NCBI RefSeq assembly: GCF_003419895.1
Contig: NZ_QPMM01000007.1
Coordinates: 1-64,000 of the forward strand
Reading direction: 5' to 3'
DNA length: 64,000 nucleotides
Source of the DNA: Chitinophaga silvatica
GTDB lineage: Bacteria; Bacteroidota; Bacteroidia; Chitinophagales; Chitinophagaceae
The position numbers and the translations under genes were made by a program. The notes under the pieces were generated by a model. It searched no databases, was not told the origin of the DNA, and saw only the letters and a list, made by a program, of their open reading frames with translations. Shown here one piece after another: positions 35,305 through 44,053 of this stretch (its first letter is position 1; each line of letters begins with the position of its first letter).

Positions 35305-36305
35305 TGAGAAAGTTCAATATCAATATAAAAATCCTGGCCGCCAGTTGTATCATATCGGTAACTGTTGCCGGTTGTTCTAAGGACAAGGATGCAGTACTTA
35401 AGAAAGACAATAACAGGGTAATGCAGGTACTGGCAGATAACTTCAACCTCTCTATAATGCATGCAGTGGTTGGTCGTTCTACCATTTATTCCGATCTGAA
35501 TGCAGAGGGTCCATTTACGGTGTTTGCTCCTTCCGATGAGGCATTTTCGAAATCGGGTTATGGAACCATTGTATCAGTATTAAGTGCCCCTTCTTCATTA
35601 ATGAGCGCGATTGGTGCCTACCATACCGTAGAAGGGAATTATGACCTGAATAAAATGCCTTTCCTGTTTAATCAGGAAATTACTTCCAGAGGTGGGAAGC
35701 TTTTTGTAACCAGGTGGATTAAAGATCAGGATACTATACTAACCATCAATGGCAGTCGTTTGCTGGCTACATCTATTAAGGCTTCAAACGGACAAGTTCA
35801 GGTAATAGACCGAATGCTGCAACCTTACCTATACGAAACCATGGGGGATGCAATAGCCGCAGAATCTTCACTGACTCTTTTCTGGCAAGCGATTCAACGT
35901 GCCGGACTTGTGGATTTACTGAGTGGGAAATCACCCATTACTGTGTATGCTCCCAATAATAGTGCAATGATAAGTAGAGGCTATGCTACTCTGGAGAAGA
36001 TCAATGCTACTCCAATAGAAGAAATGGCTGCTTTTGTGAAATACCACATCGTAGCTGATCGTCGGTTTGTCAATGATTATATCCTGACAACAGCTACAGG
36101 TAAATCATCTGCTTCACAAGGGATGATGGATAATAACTCCATTACAGTAAAGCTGATCCCGAATCCGCAACAGGTAGGGGCCTTTATTGGAATTAAACTG
36201 AGAGGCCCGGGAAACAATACCGATGTGAGCCTGCTCAGACAGGATGTAATTGCAGGTAACGGTGTATTGCATATTGTGGAAAGCACATTGCGCATCACAC
36301 AATAA
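35304..36305 (+). CDS. Two-domain fasciclin (FAS1) lipoprotein, third of three
   Basis: It has 333 residues with a lipobox VTVAGC (Cys23) followed by SKDKDAVLKKD. FAS1 domain one holds GPFTVFAPSDEAFSKSGY and IGAYHTVEGNY. Domain two holds SPITVYAPNNSAMISRGYAT and FVKYHIVADRRF. This is the most regular of the three paralogues. It overlaps the preceding gene by one base. The following TonB receptor starts within 28 bp, so the paralogues probably share a transcript with it. Confidence 0.9.
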   Translation: MRKFNINIKILAASCIISVTVAGCSKDKDAVLKKDNNRVMQVLADNFNLSIMHAVVGRSTIYSDLNAEGPFTVFAPSDEAFSKSGYGTIVSVLSAPSSLMSAIGAYHTVEGNYDLNKMPFLFNQEITSRGGKLFVTRWIKDQDTILTINGSRLLATSIKASNGQVQVIDRMLQPYLYETMGDAIAAESSLTLFWQAIQRAGLVDLLSGKSPITVYAPNNSAMISRGYATLEKINATPIEEMAAFVKYHIVADRRFVNDYILTTATGKSSASQGMMDNNSITVKLIPNPQQVGAFIGIKLRGPGNNTDVSLLRQDVIAGNGVLHIVESTLRITQ

Positions 36306-36332
36306 TCATCAATGATATTTAAGATCTCAGAC

Positions 36333-39300
36333 ATGCAAGTTTATACATTTAAATATATACGCTTTTTCTTACTGCTACTGATGCTGCCATTTGCAGTACA
36401 GGCTCAGGAAACAGGAGGGGGCCTTACCGGTAAGGTACAAAATACAAAAGGTGAAGTTTTACCTGGGGTGACGATTATAGCCGTTCATGGCCCTTCAGGA
36501 ACAAGGTACCCGATCATCAGCGATAATGGTGGTCGTTACCGCATCAATGGTATGCGAATCGGTGGACCTTATAAGGTAACCGCTACTATGATGGGTATGG
36601 AACCTCAGACAATTGATAATATTACGGTGAAGCTCGGAGAACCCCAATTGCTGAATATCACGCTTGCCGACCAAAGTACCAAATTGGGTGAGATAGTTGT
36701 AAAAGGAACGAAAGCTGGTCCACGAGCCAATAACTTTGGTGCAGGCCAGAATATCAGCAAACAACAGCTCAATAACATGCCTACCGTGAACCGCAGTATC
36801 CAGGATATTACCCGTATGGTGCCACAGGGTTCTAAGGATAACAGCTTTGGGGGAACGAGCTTCAGGTATAATAACGTGACAATTGATGGTGCTATCAATA
36901 ACGATGCTATTGGTTTCAGTCCTTCAACTGGCGGACAAAGCGGAACCAGCGGACAGCCCGGAAGCAGTACCCGTACTAATCCTGTTTCTCTCGATGCAAT
37001 TGAAGATATGCAGGTATACCTCGCACCTTACGACGTAAAGATCGGGAACTTTACCGGCGGTAGCGTTAATGCTGTAACCCGCAGTGGTACTAATACTCTT
37101 ACCGGTTCAGTATATGCATATGGCCGTAATGCAGCTATCACTGGAAAAGATAAAGTGGGAACGCTTGGTAAAATGAATAACGACTTTGAAGATTATCAGG
37201 CAGGTATTCGCCTTGGTTTCCCTATTATCAAAGACAAACTGTTCTTCTTTACAAATGAAGAAATTACCCGTCGTACTGAGCCAACGCAACTAATGGCAGG
37301 AAAAGATGAAACCAGTCACATTCTCAGCGCAGCTGATGCAGATGCTATTCGTAGCACAACGATAAGCAGGTACGGAAATATTTTTGATCCGGGAACTGCC
37401 GGAATATACAACACCAACTCCAGGTCAGCCAAGTTCTTTAACCGCCTGGATTGGAACATCAATGACCGTCATCAGCTATCAGTACGAAACAATACCATTA
37501 ATTCCAGTGCCGTGCATATGGATCGCGACCAGCAGGATTTCCGTTTCAGCAGTATGGCATTCAAACAAACCAACAATCAAAGCAGTACAGTGCTGGAACT
37601 TAAAAGTCGTTTTAATAATGTCTTAAGCAATAGCTTTGTAGCAGGTTACAGCACCGTTCACGATTACCGCGATCCTTTAAGTGATCCTTCATTGCCACAG
37701 GTACAAATCATGGGTCGTACTCCGGGTACTACCATCTATCTGGGTACTGATCGGGAAGCATCTATTTTTAATATGAAGCAACGCACTGTGGAAATCAGCG
37801 ATAATATTACTCTCACAAAGGGAAAGCATACTTTTCTGTTAGGTACACATAATGAGATGTATCATATCGATTATGGTTTTGTAAATAGTTGGAATGGGAG
37901 GGTAGATTATCTAAGCATAGAAGACTATCTTAATAATAACCCTTATCGTGTTCGTGGAAGCTACAATTATGTAAATAACAATCGGGATTATATTCTTTCA
38001 AATCCGGGTGCCAGATTTAATATAAGTCTGCATAGTGTATACATACAGGATGAAATTCAGGTGACTGATAAACTGAAACTGATGCCTGGCTTACGTGCAG
38101 ATTATACCTGGTTACCGGAAAAGCCTGAGATAAGTGAAAAAGTAACCAATTCACCCGCTGATCCTTATTTTGGTTCTACTTATTTCTATACCCCACTTAG
38201 CCGTATCAGTAACAGGTTTTTTGATAAGGTGAAACTCTCGCCAAGACTAGGCTTCCGTTATGACTGGCTGGGAGATCAAAGTCTGATTCTTCGTGGTGGC
38301 GCAGGGTTATTTACTGGTCGTATTCCTTTCGCATGGCTTGCCTATGCTTATTACAATAATGGAATCGGATATGGTTCGTTTGATCAGCGTGTTGATCAGA
38401 AACCATTCGCACCGGGATCGGATGCTATAAAGCCGGGATCTGAAGGTATTGCAGGTTTCATCAAGGATAATGGCACCATTACCAATAACCCTAATGCAGG
38501 TAAAACACAAATAGACCTGGTTGATAATAATTTCTCTATGCCACAGGTTATGCGTGCAAGTCTGGCATTGGATTATACTACTGGTAATCAGTGGAAATTT
38601 TCAGTAGAAGGTATCGTGACGAAAGTACTGAAGGATGTATATTTTCAACAGATCAATATCACTGATAACCCCAAATATTATGGTTATGATAAAAACCGTG
38701 AGCAACCGATTTATTCAGGAACCATTAATCCTGCATTCTCCAATGCATATCTGTTAAGTAATACCACTAAGGGTTTTCGATATAATATAACTGGTACTCT
38801 TTCTAAAACATTCCAATCCGGACTTTATGTATCTGGTAGCTATACTTTCGGAGAAAGCAAGGATATGTTCAATGGTATCCGTAACTCGATGGAATCTAAC
38901 TGGCAGTTAAACCAGGCACTGAGCCCTAACAATGCAAAACTGGCATACTCCAATTTCGATATCAGGCATCGTGTAGTCATGAACATTAATTACAGAAAGC
39001 AATGGAATAAAGTGTTTGTAACTACTCTTGGATTATTTGGAACAGCGCAATCTGGCAGTCCATTTACCTATGGTATTGTAAACAATAGTGTGCAGGGGCT
39101 TCCACAGCAAGTGAGTCTGGCTTACATTCCGAAGGCTGATGAAGCAGTTAAATTCTTCCGCGATAATGACGGTCAAACTGCCGAACAACAGGCAGCTGCA
39201 TTTAATGCTTATGTTGATGAAAATAGCTACCTGCGAACCAGAAGAGGTATGTTTACAGAAAGAAATATGGGCCGTACACCCTGGAATATACAGGGAGATC

Positions 39301-39593
39301 TGCACATTGCGCAGGAATTCCATATACCTTCTCTGAAAACACATTTCATCACTATTACAGCTGATATCATCAATTTCACCAATATGCTGAATGGAAATTG
39401 GGGGCGTCAGTACTTTTCTCCCAATACCTTCAACAGCACTGCTTCTGTGGGTCTGACACCTACATTATATCCGCCGATCCAAGGTAAGGAAGGCTATCCG
39501 GTTTACAATTTTGCTGATCCGGGCAAACCTTATTCTATTGATTATTTCGGTTCACGGTACCAGATGCAGTTGGGTGCGCGCTATACTTTTTAA
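36333..39593 (+). CDS. Oar-like TonB-dependent receptor
   Basis: With the start at 36333 (MQVYTFKYIRFF) the protein has 1086 residues and a clear signal peptide ending VQAQE. A CarboxypepD-regulatory-like domain (~22-105; LTGKVQNTKGEVLPGVTIIA), a plug with SFRYNNVTIDGAINNDAIGF and FTGGSVNAVTRSGTNT, and a large barrel follow. The plug sequence and the C-terminal GSRYQMQLGARYTF are those of Oar-type receptors rather than SusC. There is no STN domain, so it should be controlled by the upstream receptor/FecR/sigma circuit rather than signal itself. A receptor of this type is linked to protein or large-ligand secretion and uptake in Myxococcus (Oar). Its role here is unknown. Confidence 0.9.
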   Translation: MQVYTFKYIRFFLLLLMLPFAVQAQETGGGLTGKVQNTKGEVLPGVTIIAVHGPSGTRYPIISDNGGRYRINGMRIGGPYKVTATMMGMEPQTIDNITVKLGEPQLLNITLADQSTKLGEIVVKGTKAGPRANNFGAGQNISKQQLNNMPTVNRSIQDITRMVPQGSKDNSFGGTSFRYNNVTIDGAINNDAIGFSPSTGGQSGTSGQPGSSTRTNPVSLDAIEDMQVYLAPYDVKIGNFTGGSVNAVTRSGTNTLTGSVYAYGRNAAITGKDKVGTLGKMNNDFEDYQAGIRLGFPIIKDKLFFFTNEEITRRTEPTQLMAGKDETSHILSAADADAIRSTTISRYGNIFDPGTAGIYNTNSRSAKFFNRLDWNINDRHQLSVRNNTINSSAVHMDRDQQDFRFSSMAFKQTNNQSSTVLELKSRFNNVLSNSFVAGYSTVHDYRDPLSDPSLPQVQIMGRTPGTTIYLGTDREASIFNMKQRTVEISDNITLTKGKHTFLLGTHNEMYHIDYGFVNSWNGRVDYLSIEDYLNNNPYRVRGSYNYVNNNRDYILSNPGARFNISLHSVYIQDEIQVTDKLKLMPGLRADYTWLPEKPEISEKVTNSPADPYFGSTYFYTPLSRISNRFFDKVKLSPRLGFRYDWLGDQSLILRGGAGLFTGRIPFAWLAYAYYNNGIGYGSFDQRVDQKPFAPGSDAIKPGSEGIAGFIKDNGTITNNPNAGKTQIDLVDNNFSMPQVMRASLALDYTTGNQWKFSVEGIVTKVLKDVYFQQINITDNPKYYGYDKNREQPIYSGTINPAFSNAYLLSNTTKGFRYNITGTLSKTFQSGLYVSGSYTFGESKDMFNGIRNSMESNWQLNQALSPNNAKLAYSNFDIRHRVVMNINYRKQWNKVFVTTLGLFGTAQSGSPFTYGIVNNSVQGLPQQVSLAYIPKADEAVKFFRDNDGQTAEQQAAAFNAYVDENSYLRTRRGMFTERNMGRTPWNIQGDLHIAQEFHIPSLKTHFITITADIINFTNMLNGNWGRQYFSPNTFNSTASVGLTPTLYPPIQGKEGYPVYNFADPGKPYSIDYFGSRYQMQLGARYTF

Positions 39594-39618
39594 TAAAAAA
39601 TCTATAACATCCTGACAG

Positions 39619-41805
39619 ATGAAAAAGATAATCACATATTTATTCAGTCTTGTGCTGATTGTATCAATTGGTTTGATGGAAGCCTGTAAGAAGAACGAAC
39701 CACAGATAGAAAGACCTCTTGCCATTAGCAGCTACCACCCAAACAGTGGTAATGCTGGTACATTGGTCACGATTCTTGGAACCGGTCTTGTTGCCAAAGG
39801 AAAGGTAATGTTTGGAGATAAGGAAGCCGAAGTACTGAACTTCAACGATACCTCGCTGGTAGTGCGTGCGCCTGAAAGTGGGCAAACCGGTAAAATGACT
39901 TTTGTGACAACCGATAAGACCATAGAAATTGGTAATTACACCTACCAGAGTTTGAGTGTTCATAGCTTCTATCCGATGAATGGAGCTTCTGGCATGCAGA
40001 TAAGAATTAGCGGAGAAGGATTTGGTAATACGAATGCTCCTGCAGAAGTAACCGTCAATGGGGTTAAAGCCAGTATTGTTAGTGTTAGTGATACGCTGAT
40101 TGTGGCAGAAGTACCAGAGAAGGCGGGTAGTGGCCCGGTAGCCGTAATGGTGAATGGTAAGACATCCACAGGTGCAAATTTTCGCTTCCAGGCTGTTACT
40201 ACAATTAAGCCACTTACCGGAGGAGCCGGAACTAAGGTAACTATATCGGGTGAAGGCTTTGAAGGTGTGTTAACTAGCAACCTTGTTGATTTTAATGGTA
40301 AAACGGCAAAGGTATTGGAAGCTACAGCGACTAAACTTGTGGTGGAAGCGCCTGATGACGTAGCTACCGGGCCGGTTGCCGTAACCATTAATGGTCAGAA
40401 AACCGTAGGGCCTTTGTTCACAAAAGTGCCGCTGCCAATTATTGAATCAGTGACACCATTGAGTGGGCCCAAAGGTCTTGATATGACAATTAATGGAATA
40501 AACTTCAGCACTTTTCCCGATGAAAATATAGTAACGATCAATGGAGTGGTAGCTCCGGTTAAAACGGCTACAGCCAATAAACTTACGTTGATAATTCCGG
40601 GAGGAACCGGTGATGGAAAAGTAATGATATCGGTGAATGATCAAAAAGCAGATGGGCCGCAGTTTAAAGATCAGAATCTCGGAATTACCGTTGTAAGTCC
40701 GGCCACCGGTCTTGCGGGCACGAAAGTAACTATTACAGGTGCTGGTTTCAGCTCAGTTGCAACAGAAAATATTGTGACTTTCAATGGTGTTGCTGCAACG
40801 GTGGAAAGTGCAACTGAAACTTCTTTGGTGGTGATAACTCCAGCGAGTCTGACTTCCGGTCAGTTGGTGGTAAAACGTGCGGCACTGGAAGCTCGTGCAC
40901 CAAATGAGTTTCTCCGGGCAGGTGTGCAAACCTTATTCGGAGGACCTGGAAGCGGGAATAATATCAACTATGCATCAACCAGTATTGCGGTAGATTCTAA
41001 AGGTAATGTATATGTATCTAATCGTGCAGATGCTACTATTCGTAGAATTACACCAGATGGGAATATGACTGTTTGGGCCGGTACACCGAATGTCTTTGGT
41101 AATATTAACGGAACGCTTGCGGAGGCTACCTTTGGTTCAATCAATAGTATAGTAATCGACGCAAACGATAATATGTATGTTTCTGAATCGTCTTCCAGCG
41201 CTATTGTCAGAAAGATTACACCGGATGGTACTGTATCAAACTATAAAACAGGTTTGAGTTATCCGGGACAGTTGTTCCTCAATAAAGCAGGGGAAGTATA
41301 CATCACGCAACTTTATTATGGTATACTGAAATTGTATGCAAATGGTGCTACGGATCGAGTATTTGGTGGAAGTGTGGCGGATTTCTGTCGACCTGTTATA
41401 GATGCAGCAGGTAATATTTATTATTTGAATGATGATTATAACCCATTCTTATCAATGATTTCTGGTACAGGTGGAACTACCTACGAGTACATTGGTCAGT
41501 CGAATGATGGCTATGAGGATGGTCCTCGTCAGTCGGCCAGGTTTGGTCCGGGTCTGGTTGGCGCTTTGATTGACCAGGAAGGAAACCTGCTGATTTATGA
41601 TAAATGGAATTATAGTATCCGTAAATATAATTTCAGCAATGGAGAAGTAAGTACGATGATGAAGGCTTCTAATGGCTACCAGGATGGTAGTTTTGATCAG
41701 GCAAAATTCTCTGCAGCTGTAAATGGTTTTGCTATGGGTAGAGATGGAAGCATCTATATACTTGATTTGAATAACTCGGCAGTACGTAAATTATTCCTGC
41801 GATAG
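39619..41805 (+). CDS. IPT/TIG-repeat and NHL-like-repeat lipoprotein
   Basis: The 728 residues begin with a lipobox SIGLMEAC (Cys23). Five IPT/TIG immunoglobulin-like repeats span about residues 34-430, each with a P-x-x-G-x-x-G-T-x-V/M-T-I-x-G pattern (NSGNAGTLVTILGTGL, GPKGLDMTINGINF, GLAGTKVTITGAGFSS). The remaining ~300 residues form an NHL-like propeller (SIAVDSKGNVYVSNRADATI, VIDANDNMYVSESSS, YILDLNNSAVRKLFLR). It sits 25 bp after the Oar-like receptor gene and ends before a terminator, so it is the last gene of the locus. The architecture suggests a long surface stalk carrying a propeller that binds ligand or partner. Confidence 0.9.
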   Translation: MKKIITYLFSLVLIVSIGLMEACKKNEPQIERPLAISSYHPNSGNAGTLVTILGTGLVAKGKVMFGDKEAEVLNFNDTSLVVRAPESGQTGKMTFVTTDKTIEIGNYTYQSLSVHSFYPMNGASGMQIRISGEGFGNTNAPAEVTVNGVKASIVSVSDTLIVAEVPEKAGSGPVAVMVNGKTSTGANFRFQAVTTIKPLTGGAGTKVTISGEGFEGVLTSNLVDFNGKTAKVLEATATKLVVEAPDDVATGPVAVTINGQKTVGPLFTKVPLPIIESVTPLSGPKGLDMTINGINFSTFPDENIVTINGVVAPVKTATANKLTLIIPGGTGDGKVMISVNDQKADGPQFKDQNLGITVVSPATGLAGTKVTITGAGFSSVATENIVTFNGVAATVESATETSLVVITPASLTSGQLVVKRAALEARAPNEFLRAGVQTLFGGPGSGNNINYASTSIAVDSKGNVYVSNRADATIRRITPDGNMTVWAGTPNVFGNINGTLAEATFGSINSIVIDANDNMYVSESSSSAIVRKITPDGTVSNYKTGLSYPGQLFLNKAGEVYITQLYYGILKLYANGATDRVFGGSVADFCRPVIDAAGNIYYLNDDYNPFLSMISGTGGTTYEYIGQSNDGYEDGPRQSARFGPGLVGALIDQEGNLLIYDKWNYSIRKYNFSNGEVSTMMKASNGYQDGSFDQAKFSAAVNGFAMGRDGSIYILDLNNSAVRKLFLR

Positions 41806-41848
41806 TCAAATTTTTATAACTTAACATTCTACATTCGATAAACTGTGA

Positions 41849-41874
41849 AACCCTGTCTGTTCTCGGACGGGGTT
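41849..41874 (+). terminator. Terminator at the end of the fasciclin locus
   Basis: AACCCTGTC (41849-41857) pairs with GACGGGGTT (41866-41874) with one G-T wobble and an eight-base loop, followed by CTTTGT. It lies 43 bp after the stop codon at 41805. Confidence 0.7.
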
Positions 41875-41999
41875 CTTTGTATCAATTCATTTCCATTCCG
41901 GTTCCCTAATATCATTTCCCATTTTTGGTAAAGCGGGTTGTAAAAAAATCGGGAAAAATAATAATACCGGAGGAAACAGTAGGCCTTGTAACAAAGAAA

Positions 42000-42052
42000 T
42001 TGTCCAATTTAACACTCGATTTTGTCCAATTTATACCCCCTGAAAGTTGGAC
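42000..42052. promoter_or_regulatory. Repeated GTCCAA sites before the SRPBCC gene
   Basis: TTGTCCAATTTA occurs at 42000-42011 and 42022-42033, 22 bp apart. An inverted TTGGAC lies at 42047-42052, just before the -7 box at 42061. Two direct copies plus one inverted copy on one face of the helix look like an operator for an unlinked regulator. Confidence 0.45.
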
Positions 42053-42060
42053 TAAAAAAA

Positions 42061-42068
42061 TACTTTTG
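42061..42068 (+). promoter_or_regulatory. -7 promoter box of the SRPBCC gene
   Basis: TACTTTTG is an exact TAnnTTTG box, 14 bp before the start codon at 42083. The inverted GTCCAA site lies in the spacer upstream. Confidence 0.5.
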
Positions 42069-42082
42069 AAAAAACATTAGTT

Positions 42083-42529
42083 ATGTCAGATATCTTGCAC
42101 CGAGTAGGCATTAAAACTTCAGCGATCGACGAAGTTTACAGCGCGTTAACCACCAGGAATGGTCTTGCCGCCTGGTGGACTACAGACACAACAGGAGAAG
42201 GCGATCAGGTTGGAAATATTATTCAATTCCGGTTTGCTGCTGGTGGGTTTGATATGAAAGTTACAAAGCTTCATGCCCCCGATCTGGTAGAATGGGAGGT
42301 AATAGATGGGCCTGCAGAATGGATAGGTACTATTATCAGGTTTGAGCTGAGGCAGGAGGGGGATTATGTAATTGTATTATTTAAGCACCTGAACTGGAAA
42401 GAGCCTGTAGAATTCATGCATCATTGTAGTACTAAATGGGCTATATTTTTGATGAGCCTGAAGTCATTGATTGAAACAGGAAAAGGCCAACCGAATCCTG
42501 ATGATGTAAAGGTCGATAACTGGAATTAA
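42083..42529 (+). CDS. SRPBCC (AHSA1-like) domain protein
   Basis: At 148 residues it is a single START/SRPBCC-type hydrophobic-pocket domain. LHRVGIKTSAIDEVYSALTT and GLAAWWTTDTTGEG match the AHSA1 branch, and the C-terminal helix FLMSLKSLIETGKGQPNPDD completes the fold. It has no signal peptide. These proteins bind small hydrophobic ligands, and their genes are often paired with ArsR regulators, which is not the case here. It is a monocistronic gene with its own promoter and terminator. Confidence 0.88.
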   Translation: MSDILHRVGIKTSAIDEVYSALTTRNGLAAWWTTDTTGEGDQVGNIIQFRFAAGGFDMKVTKLHAPDLVEWEVIDGPAEWIGTIIRFELRQEGDYVIVLFKHLNWKEPVEFMHHCSTKWAIFLMSLKSLIETGKGQPNPDDVKVDNWN

Positions 42530-42556
42530 GTGAATAATCCGATTATTGAAAAGTTT

Positions 42557-42583
42557 AAGCCTGCGCATTGCGTAGGCTTTTTT
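42557..42583 (+). terminator. Terminator of the SRPBCC gene
   Basis: AAGCCT-G-CGC and GCG-T-AGGCTT (42557-42579) form a nine-pair stem with one mismatch and an ATT loop, followed by a T run and ATT. Confidence 0.8.
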
Positions 42584-42736
42584 ATTAAAGCATGGTGAGT
42601 TAATAGGAGGTTTTAACTTGAAACAGGTGTAAAGTGAAGAATAGCCACAATTGAAAAAAAAGTGCCTACCGTATTTATAATTAATGACTTTACTCCATAA
42701 TGCCACTATTCTGTTTTATATAATTTTAGAAAAACA

Positions 42737-42767
42737 TTTGTTTTAATCGATTAAAATACTATTTTTG
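42737..42767 (+). promoter_or_regulatory. lacI promoter with embedded operator
   Basis: TTTG at 42737-42740 and TATTTTTG at 42760-42767 form a near-ideal Bacteroidota promoter with a 19-bp spacer. The perfect 16-bp palindrome TTTTAATCGATTAAAA occupies 42741-42756, filling the spacer between the two boxes. Its core recurs three times before the susC gene, so it is very likely the autoregulatory operator of the LacI protein encoded at 42798. Confidence 0.75.
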
Positions 42768-42797
42768 AAATGGCTTAACTATTAGGCAGAAACTATT

Positions 42798-43811
42798 ATG
42801 AAAAAAAAGGTTGCCCTGAAAGATATTGCGAAGGAACTTGGCGTTTCTACTGCGCTGGTTTCTTATGTAATGAATAATCAGGAAGTTGAAAAGGGGGTTA
42901 ATAAGGAATCTGCTAAAAAAATCAGGGAGGCCGCAGCACGGTTAAACTATCGGCCAAACCAGATTGCAAAAAGTCTGAAAATCAATAAGACCTATACTAT
43001 AGGTTTAGTTGTAGCAGATATAGCCTATCGTTTTACAACTGGTATTACCAGAGCTATTGAAGCTGAGGCAAAGAAGAACAAATACACAGTTATTTTTGGA
43101 AGTTCTGATGAGAACAGTGATAAATTCCAGGAGTTAGTTAATGTATTGATTAATCGACAGGTAGATGGATTGATATTAGTGCCGGTAGAAAATTCAGAAA
43201 AGGAGATAGAGTTACTGCAAAAAAATGATGTGCCTTTTGTGCTGATTGATCGATATTTTCCCGGATTGGATACAAATCTTGTTGCTATCGATAATCACAA
43301 AGCTGCTTATCAATGTACCATGCATTTGATAAAGAATAATTATAAAAGGCCGGCATTTGTCAATTATAAAACAAAACTCTTTCACCTGCAGGAACGCAAA
43401 TATGGGTACGAGCAAGCATTGAAAGACAGTGGAATAAAGCTTAATGAATCCCTGGTTATTGAAGTAAGGGAAAAGCATTTGGAAGAGGATATTAAGAAGG
43501 GAATAAAACAACTTACTTCAGCGGGTGCCGACAGCGTATTTTTTGCAACTGATATATTAGCCATACAAGGCTTAAAAAATATCAATGCATTGAAAATAAA
43601 AGTGCCAAAAGAGTTGGGTGTAGTTAGCTTCGATGAGTCTGAAGCCTTTGAATTATTCAATTGTCCTATCACCCATGGCCGACAGCCGATTGTGGAAATA
43701 GGTAAGCAAGCAGTAGCAACTTTGCTGGATTTAATAAACAATAACAGAGTTAAAAGGAAAATTATCCTTGAATCAGATTTTGTTCAGGGCGAAAGCTGTG
43801 GTGAGGCTTAA
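42798..43811 (+). CDS. LacI-family regulator of the fructoside-type locus
   Basis: The 337-residue protein has an N-terminal LacI helix-turn-helix with hinge (VALKDIAKELGVSTALVSYV, LNYRPNQIAKSLK) and a periplasmic-binding-type effector domain (TYTIGLVVADIAYRF, VDGLILVPV, ADSVFFATDILAIQGLK). It would bind AT-rich palindromes centred on ATCG/ACG (operators at 42741 and 43858-43980). The gene is directly upstream of the SusC, SusD, sugar porter, hydrolase and ROK kinase genes and is co-directional. The natural effector is probably a sugar derived from the imported substrate, such as fructose or its phosphate, but this is inferred. Confidence 0.93.
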   Translation: MKKKVALKDIAKELGVSTALVSYVMNNQEVEKGVNKESAKKIREAAARLNYRPNQIAKSLKINKTYTIGLVVADIAYRFTTGITRAIEAEAKKNKYTVIFGSSDENSDKFQELVNVLINRQVDGLILVPVENSEKEIELLQKNDVPFVLIDRYFPGLDTNLVAIDNHKAAYQCTMHLIKNNYKRPAFVNYKTKLFHLQERKYGYEQALKDSGIKLNESLVIEVREKHLEEDIKKGIKQLTSAGADSVFFATDILAIQGLKNINALKIKVPKELGVVSFDESEAFELFNCPITHGRQPIVEIGKQAVATLLDLINNNRVKRKIILESDFVQGESCGEA

Positions 43812-43824
43812 TTAAAATTCAGAT

Positions 43825-43847
43825 AACCCGGTATTCGGGTTTTTTTA
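43825..43847 (+). terminator. Terminator after the lacI gene
   Basis: AACCCG (43825-43830) pairs with CGGGTT (43836-43841) around GTATT, followed by a run of seven T. It separates lacI transcription from the susC promoter region. Confidence 0.75.
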
Positions 43848-43857
43848 AGCATAAATA

Positions 43858-43980
43858 TTTTAAACGATTAAGGAAGATTTTAAATAGATTTTCCTTTTTA
43901 TCGATCAAAAATTTTAAACGATTAAAAGAAATCTAAGTATAGATTTCTTTTTTAAGAATCGACAGTTTAAACGATTAAAA
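43858..43980 (+). promoter_or_regulatory. Array of three LacI-type operators before susC
   Basis: The core TTTAAACGATTAA appears at 43858-43871, 43912-43927 and 43965-43980. Centres are 54 and 53 bp apart, about five helical turns, which places all three on the same face of the DNA. The same core (TTTAATCGATTAAA) is in the lacI promoter. No consensus -33/-7 pair was found between the array and the susC start at 44054, so activation cannot be excluded. Confidence 0.7.
43924..43951 (+). other. Perfect 12-bp hairpin between operators two and three
   Basis: AAAAGAAATCTA (43924-43935) and TAGATTTCTTTT (43940-43951) form a perfect stem with an AGTA loop and a following T tract. A weaker version of the same structure (AGGAAGATTTT, AGATTTTCCTT) lies between operators one and two. 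Confidence 0.55.
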
Positions 43981-44053
43981 TTATGAGTTCCTATATACCA
44001 GGTTGATAGATCTTATCTGTCACTTTTTCACGCTTTTACAAATCCAAAACGTT

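Noticed and set aside
39619..41805. DNA-level tandem repeats in the IPT/TIG gene
   Set aside because: The repeats are visible at the protein level, but the nucleotide sequences have diverged too far for slippage-type repeats.
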